From DASUFH01 sp036274645 (lineage in GTDB: Bacteria > Acidobacteriota > Terriglobia > 20CM-2-55-15): 10,075 nt of DNA. This document shows positions 6,676 to 10,075 of the stretch, piece by piece. Below the pieces are notes generated by a model. That model was not told the DNA's origin, did not search any database, and saw nothing but the letters and a program-made list of their open reading frames with translations. Positions within the stretch are counted from its first letter, which is position 1. Each line of letters starts with the position of its first letter. Where the stretch lies: positions 1-10,075 of the forward strand of contig DASUFH010000078.1 of NCBI GenBank assembly GCA_036274645.1, written 5' to 3'. A program made the translations under genes and the position numbers.

Positions 6676-8019
6676 GCGGTGGGGCGGCTCAAAAACTTCG
6701 GGATCCAGGTTCTGAAAGAATTCTGCGTGGAGGTTTCGCACCGCGGTATCGGCGTCCTGTCCGTCAACGAGGAAGCTCATGTTGATAGTGGAGGCCCCAT
6801 GCGAAATCATCAGGACATTGATGTCGCGAATGCTGCTGAAGATTCGTGACGCAATCCCGGGGGTATATTTCAGGTTGGCGCCGACCAGGCAGATGAGTGT
6901 GCGGTTCTGGTCGACCGTGACTTCGCCGAACGCCTCGAGGTCCGGAATAATCGCGGGGAGGGCGCTGGTGTCGTCCAGCGTGAGTGAAACGGAGACTTCC
7001 GACGTGGCGATCATGTCGACCGATGTACGCCGTCGATCGAAGACTTCAAACAGGCTGCGCAAGAAACCGTAGGCCATCAACATTCGCGACGATGTCACGG
7101 TAACGACCGTGATGCCCCTCTTCATGGCGATCGATTTGATGGGATTGGAGCACTTCTGGGCCTCGCGCGTGATGCGGGTTCCGGTGCCGGCCGGTTTGCG
7201 GGAATTCAGAATCAGGACGGGAATGTTCTTCTCGATGGCCGGCACGACACTGAGCGGAAACAGCACCTTGGCCCCGAAGTACGCGAGTTCCGACGCTTCG
7301 GAGAAAGAGATGTTTTTGACTTTCCACGCGTCGGCGACGATACGGGGATCGGTGGTCATCATACCGTCAACATCGGTCCAGATCTGGATCTCCTCCACGT
7401 CCATGGCTGCGCCGGCAATGGCTGCGCTGTAGTCGGAGGCGCCGCGGCCGAGAGTCGTCGTCTCGCCGTTTGTGGTGGAGCCGATGAATCCACCCATGAT
7501 CACAACCGTTCCAGCCTCCAGATGGGGCCGTACATGGTCGCGGAAGCGCTCCGCGACGAGGGCTTCCAGGGGCGCCGCCTTACCGAAGTTGCCGTCGGTG
7601 ATCATGATGTCGCGGGCATCGACGTGAACCGTCCGGTGTCCGTGTTGCCGCATCCGGTCGGCGAAAATGCGCGAGGACATGATCTCACCGAAGGAGGCCA
7701 CCTGATCCCTCAACCGGGGTGTCAGTTCCGGACTGTTTCCGATGGAGCGCAACACGTCCCGCAATGCCGCAAAATCCGTTGCCGTGTCGGGCAACAATGC
7801 GATATGGCGTTGTTCGAGCGTCGCGATGGTGGAAAGCGCCCTGTCGAGTTCTCCGGCGGCGGCGAGGCGCGCCGCCTCAAGCAATCCGTTTGTCGTGCCC
7901 GCCAGCGCGGAAACGACGACAAATGGTTTTCGCCCAATGCGTTCCGCCACGATGCCACAGGACCGATCGATGGCAGTGGCGTCCTCCACCGACGTCCCGC
8001 CGAACTTCATTACGATCAT
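6673..8019 (-). CDS. lysC: Aspartate kinase, lysine-sensitive (LysC) class
   Basis: Phosphorylates aspartate to aspartyl phosphate, the first step to lysine, threonine, methionine and diaminopimelate. It has 448 residues, nearly the length of E. coli LysC (449). The kinase domain shows KFGGTSV (5-11), VVVSALAGTTNGL (34-46), ASFGE (108-112), TLGRGASDYSAA (189-200) with the substrate-contacting Arg192 and Asp196, and WTDVDGMMTTDPRIV (214-228). Two ACT domains follow (about 296-370 and 373-440). MLMAYGFL (313-320) and SVDMIATSEVS (333-343) line up with the lysine-binding loop of E. coli LysC, so lysine feedback is likely. The normally conserved GAKVLHP reads GAKVLFP (Phe254). No homoserine dehydrogenase domain is fused. 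The start at 8019 is supported by GGGGGAG 10 bases upstream. It lies downstream of pta but appears to have its own promoter. Confidence 0.95.
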   Translation of the reverse strand: MIVMKFGGTSVEDATAIDRSCGIVAERIGRKPFVVVSALAGTTNGLLEAARLAAAGELDRALSTIATLEQRHIALLPDTATDFAALRDVLRSIGNSPELTPRLRDQVASFGEIMSSRIFADRMRQHGHRTVHVDARDIMITDGNFGKAAPLEALVAERFRDHVRPHLEAGTVVIMGGFIGSTTNGETTTLGRGASDYSAAIAGAAMDVEEIQIWTDVDGMMTTDPRIVADAWKVKNISFSEASELAYFGAKVLFPLSVVPAIEKNIPVLILNSRKPAGTGTRITREAQKCSNPIKSIAMKRGITVVTVTSSRMLMAYGFLRSLFEVFDRRRTSVDMIATSEVSVSLTLDDTSALPAIIPDLEAFGEVTVDQNRTLICLVGANLKYTPGIASRIFSSIRDINVLMISHGASTINMSFLVDGQDADTAVRNLHAEFFQNLDPEVFEPPHR

Positions 8020-8029
8020 TTAGCGTCTG

Positions 8030-8036
8030 CTCCCCC
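8030..8036 (-). promoter_or_regulatory. Strong Shine-Dalgarno of lysC
   Basis: GGGGGAG on the minus strand, 10 bases before the ATG at 8019, is the clearest ribosome binding site in the window. It fixes the lysC start. Confidence 0.75.
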
Positions 8037-8064
8037 GGTTGGTGTCTATATCCGACCGTCCGCG

Positions 8065-8070
8065 ATTATA
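8065..8070 (-). promoter_or_regulatory. Consensus -10 box for lysC
   Basis: The minus strand reads GGTATAATCG, a perfect TATAAT, 45 bases before the lysC ATG. The transcript would start near 8058, giving a leader of about 40 nt that includes the Shine-Dalgarno. A -35 at the usual distance would fall at about 8088-8093, in the foot of the long hairpin, where the bases (GGGGCG) do not match TTGACA. An activator or a weak -35 is therefore possible. Confidence 0.5.
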
Positions 8071-8086
8071 CCTGCGCATGCGGTTG

Positions 8087-8229
8087 CCGCCCCCGGTTGT
8101 CCGCCGTCCATTGCCGGTTGTCGATTGTGAAATGGACGTCTTTCATTGTTCGTTGGCCGGCTGGCCGGAGCGAACAATGAAAGAAGTTCACACAATCGAC
8201 AACCGGCAATGGACGGCGGAACCGGGCGG
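8087..8229. repeat. Long near-perfect inverted repeat (hairpin) between pta and lysC
   Basis: The 29 bases at 8101-8129 are exactly complementary to 8191-8219 (for example CCGCCGTCCATTGCC with GGCAATGGACGGCGG). The 13 bases at 8140-8152 (CTTTCATTGTTCG) are exactly complementary to 8171-8183. Between these blocks 8133-8139 pairs with 8184-8190 at six of seven positions (one G-T), with AAA (8130-8132) bulged. Outside, 8087-8098 pairs with 8220-8229 allowing two 2-nt bulges. The tip holds TGGCCGGC-TGGCCGGA in tandem. The structure starts one base beyond the pta stop and has no T-run, so it is not an ordinary terminator. It may be a MITE-like or extragenic palindromic element, or an RNase III-type mRNA processing site. 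Confidence 0.85.
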
Positions 8230-8230
8230 T

Positions 8231-9208
8231 TCAACGGACCTGCAGCGCGGTAATCGCGGTCACATCCAGAATGTCTTCCACGGTGCAGCCGCGGGAAAGG
8301 TCGTTGGCCGGTTTGTTCAGCCCCTGGAGGATTGGGCCCACAGCGCGCGCGCCGGCCAGCCGCTCGATCAGTTTGTAGGCGATATTTCCCGAATGCAGGT
8401 CGGGAAATATCAGCGTGTTGGCCGACCCTCGAATGGCGCTGGTCGGCGCCTTGGAATGGGCAATTTTGGGAACCAGGGCGGCGTCCGCCTGAAGCTCGCC
8501 GTCAACGATCAGCTCTGGAGCGCGAGCGGAAACGGTCGCCACCGCTTCGCGGATCCGTTCGAGTGAAGGATGGCTGGCGCTGCCCTTGGTGGAGAATGCG
8601 AGGAACGCCACGCGCGGCGCTGTTTCCAGAAAAATCCGGGCATTTTCAGCGGCGTGCAGCGCAATATCGGCCAGCTGCATGGCGGTTGGCGCCGGGATTA
8701 CAGCGCAGTCGGCGAACACCAGAGTGCGGTTGTCCAGCGCCATCAGGAAGAAACTCGAGACGCTGGACGATCCCGGGGCCAGACCGATGCAGTGGATGGC
8801 CGCGCGGACCGTGTCCGCCGTGGTCGTGGCGGCGCCGCCGACGAACCCGTCCGCTGCGCCATCGCGCGTCATGGCTGCGGCAAAATACATCGGATTGTCC
8901 AGCCGCCGCCGCGCCTCGAGTTCAGTGACACCCCGCGCCTTCCAGTCCGGCAGCAGCATGCCCGCGTAACGGTCGATCCGATCCGCCGTGGGCTCGACGA
9001 TATCGATCCCCTGCAGGCTGACACCGAGGTCTCGCGCCCGCGACTCAATCGGCGGTCGGGGACCCGCCAAAACGGGTTGAGCGAGACCTGTTTCCACCAT
9101 CTGGCGCGCGGCACGGAGGATTCGGGGATCCGTCGATTCAGGAAAGACGACGCGGCGTTTCCGGCGGGCGGCGCGCGCGCGGAGCGCGCTCAACAAATGG
9201 GTTTCCAT
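8231..9208 (-). CDS. pta: Phosphate acetyltransferase
   Basis: Interconverts acetyl-CoA plus phosphate with acetyl phosphate plus CoA, the CoA side of the acetate pathway with acetate kinase. It has 325 residues, the short single-domain form without the N-terminal DRTGG/P-loop extension of E. coli Pta. Family marks are VVFPESTDPRIL (20-31), GGAATTTADTVRAAI (124-138), SSVSSFFLM (148-156), FADCAVIPAPTAMQLADIAL (165-184), STKGSASHP (206-214), IFPDLHSGNIAYKL (267-280) and NDLSRGCTVED (302-312). Ser305, Arg306 and Asp312 match the catalytic Ser309, Arg310 and Asp316 of the Methanosarcina thermophila enzyme as I recall them. The ATG at 9208 has only a weak GGA eight bases upstream. No ackA is next to it. 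The long hairpin follows its stop directly, and a divergent gene starts 140 bases upstream. Confidence 0.95.
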   Translation of the reverse strand: METHLLSALRARAARRKRRVVFPESTDPRILRAARQMVETGLAQPVLAGPRPPIESRARDLGVSLQGIDIVEPTADRIDRYAGMLLPDWKARGVTELEARRRLDNPMYFAAAMTRDGAADGFVGGAATTTADTVRAAIHCIGLAPGSSSVSSFFLMALDNRTLVFADCAVIPAPTAMQLADIALHAAENARIFLETAPRVAFLAFSTKGSASHPSLERIREAVATVSARAPELIVDGELQADAALVPKIAHSKAPTSAIRGSANTLIFPDLHSGNIAYKLIERLAGARAVGPILQGLNKPANDLSRGCTVEDILDVTAITALQVR

Positions 9209-9310
9209 GTCAAAAGTCCAACGGCAATGTTATCGCACGTTTCTGAGTTGCGTCGCGTGCCGATTTTCAGTGATGGGCCCTGAAGACACCGGTTGAATTG
9301 GACGGTTTCC

Positions 9311-9341
9311 TTGACCTTATCAGCCCCGTCTGTCTCATAAT
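9311..9341 (+). promoter_or_regulatory. Promoter of the GCS2-family gene, probably leaderless
   Basis: TTGACC (9311-9316) and CATAAT (9336-9341) are 19 bases apart. The -10 ends 7 bases before the ATG at 9349, so transcription would begin at or very near the start codon. There is no Shine-Dalgarno in this gap, which fits a leaderless mRNA. I could not find an equally clear promoter for pta in the same divergent region (9209-9348). Confidence 0.5.
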
Positions 9342-9348
9342 CCCAAAC

Positions 9349-10075
9349 ATGGGCCAACTAAATGTTGACCGGCTCAGTGTGGAAGCGCGTCGAGCTTTCA
9401 CAAGAAGTCTCCTTGCCGATGTGCGCGCTCTCGACAGGATGCTCGCGTCCGACGCGCTGGAATCGGGATGCCGCCGGATCGGTTGCGAGCAGGAAATGTT
9501 TCTCGTGGACCGCACATGGATGGCCAATCCTGTCGGGCCGGACCTGCTGGAAAGCCTCGAGGACGGTCATTTTACGACCGAGCTCGGACGATTTAACCTC
9601 GAGCTGAATCTCGATCCCATCACCTTTGGAGACGACTGCCTGTCGCGGATGGAGTCGGAGCTACACGCCCGATTGTCAAAGGCGCGGGAGGTGGCGAAGG
9701 CGTTCGACACCGAGATTGTCCTGACCGGGATACTTCCCAGCCTGCGAAAGTCCGATCTTACCCTCGACAACATGACCCCACGGGAGCGTTATCACGCGCT
9801 CAACGACGCGTTGGGCCGGTTGTGCGGAGGAGACTGGCAGTTTCACCTGGAAGCGGCGGACCAACTCAATGTGCGGCAGGACTCCATCATGCTGGAAGCC
9901 TGCTGCACGAGCTTTCAGGTCCACTATCAGGCGGACGCAGCCACGTTCCCACAGCTTTACAATGCCGCGCAGGCGATTACCGGTCCTCTATTGGCTGCGG
10001 CCGCCAACTCCCCGTTGCTGTTTGGACGACGTCTCTGGTCGGAGACGCGGATTCCCTTGTTTCAACAAGCCGTGG
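9349..10075 (+). CDS. GCS2-family carboxylate-amine ligase (glutamate-cysteine ligase-like), 3' end missing
   Basis: The frame from ATG 9349 is open to the window end (242 codons). It contains IGCEQEMFLVD (44-54), TTELGRFNLELNLDP (76-90), VLTGILPSLRKSDLTLDNMT (124-143), RYHALNDAL (147-155), VRQDSIMLEACCTSFQVHYQ (175-194) and AAAANSPLLFGRRLWSETRI (216-235). The early Glu-rich strand and the repeated acidic residues fit the ATP/Mg-binding grasp of the glutamate-cysteine ligase type 2 fold. The pattern matches a GCS2-like family that, from memory, often carries CBS domains further on; that part is outside the window. These proteins join an amino acid to an amine at ATP cost, but the substrate of this branch is not known to me, so a glutathione role should not be assumed. 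It is divergent from pta. Confidence 0.8.
   Translation, partial: MGQLNVDRLSVEARRAFTRSLLADVRALDRMLASDALESGCRRIGCEQEMFLVDRTWMANPVGPDLLESLEDGHFTTELGRFNLELNLDPITFGDDCLSRMESELHARLSKAREVAKAFDTEIVLTGILPSLRKSDLTLDNMTPRERYHALNDALGRLCGGDWQFHLEAADQLNVRQDSIMLEACCTSFQVHYQADAATFPQLYNAAQAITGPLLAAAANSPLLFGRRLWSETRIPLFQQAV

Noticed and set aside
7522..8130. 202-codon plus-strand frame across the lysC start
   Set aside because: It is antisense to the well-supported lysC and runs on into the hairpin.
8046..8234. 62-codon minus-strand frame between pta and lysC
   Set aside because: It is composed of the inverted repeat and has no protein-like features.
9362..9607. 81-codon plus-strand frame
   Set aside because: It is out of frame with the GCS2-family gene starting at 9349, whose motifs are clear.
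1..10075. CRISPR array, tRNA, rRNA or riboswitch
   Set aside because: No regularly spaced repeats, cloverleaf-like sequences or recognisable riboswitch cores were seen on either strand.

Overview
The window carries the end of a replication-gene cluster followed by an unrelated metabolic block. Every gene is of ordinary bacterial type and the DNA is GC-rich. The protein styles suggest a Gram-negative, non-proteobacterial soil-type lineage: a long E. coli-like GyrB, a GyrA with two GyrA boxes, a LysC-class aspartokinase, a short single-domain Pta, and a GCS2-family ligase of a type I associate with Acidobacteriota, Planctomycetota and myxobacteria. Acidobacteriota is my best guess. That is inference and not proven by anything here.

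Left part (1-5951, plus strand): the last two thirds of dnaN (sliding clamp), then gyrB and gyrA (DNA gyrase). gyrB and gyrA are separated by 9 bases and are surely one operon. A 177-base gap with a possible -10 element lies between dnaN and gyrB, and recF, which often sits there, is absent.

Middle (5952-6672): about 720 bases without an intact gene. In order it holds a perfect 27-nt GTAG-headed stem-loop (REP-like), a small palindrome, a minus-strand coding remnant that looks like the end of a SnoaL/NTF2-like protein with one frameshift, and a pair of ~50-bp degenerate inverted repeats with GGGTCA-type units (possibly a gutted IS21-like element) that appears to have removed the 5' part of that gene. 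A possible terminator hairpin overlaps the lysC stop.

Right part (6673-10075): two minus-strand genes, pta (phosphate acetyltransferase) and then lysC (aspartokinase), separated by 211 bases. That gap holds a very long, nearly perfect inverted repeat directly behind the pta stop, then a consensus TATAAT box and a strong Shine-Dalgarno sequence for lysC. Divergent from pta, the start of a GCS2-family carboxylate-amine ligase runs off the window end. Its promoter-like sequence is so close to the ATG that a leaderless mRNA is likely.

No new multi-gene system is visible. The most unusual items are the long hairpin between pta and lysC, and the layered debris (REP-like hairpin, truncated gene, inverted-repeat element) downstream of gyrA.
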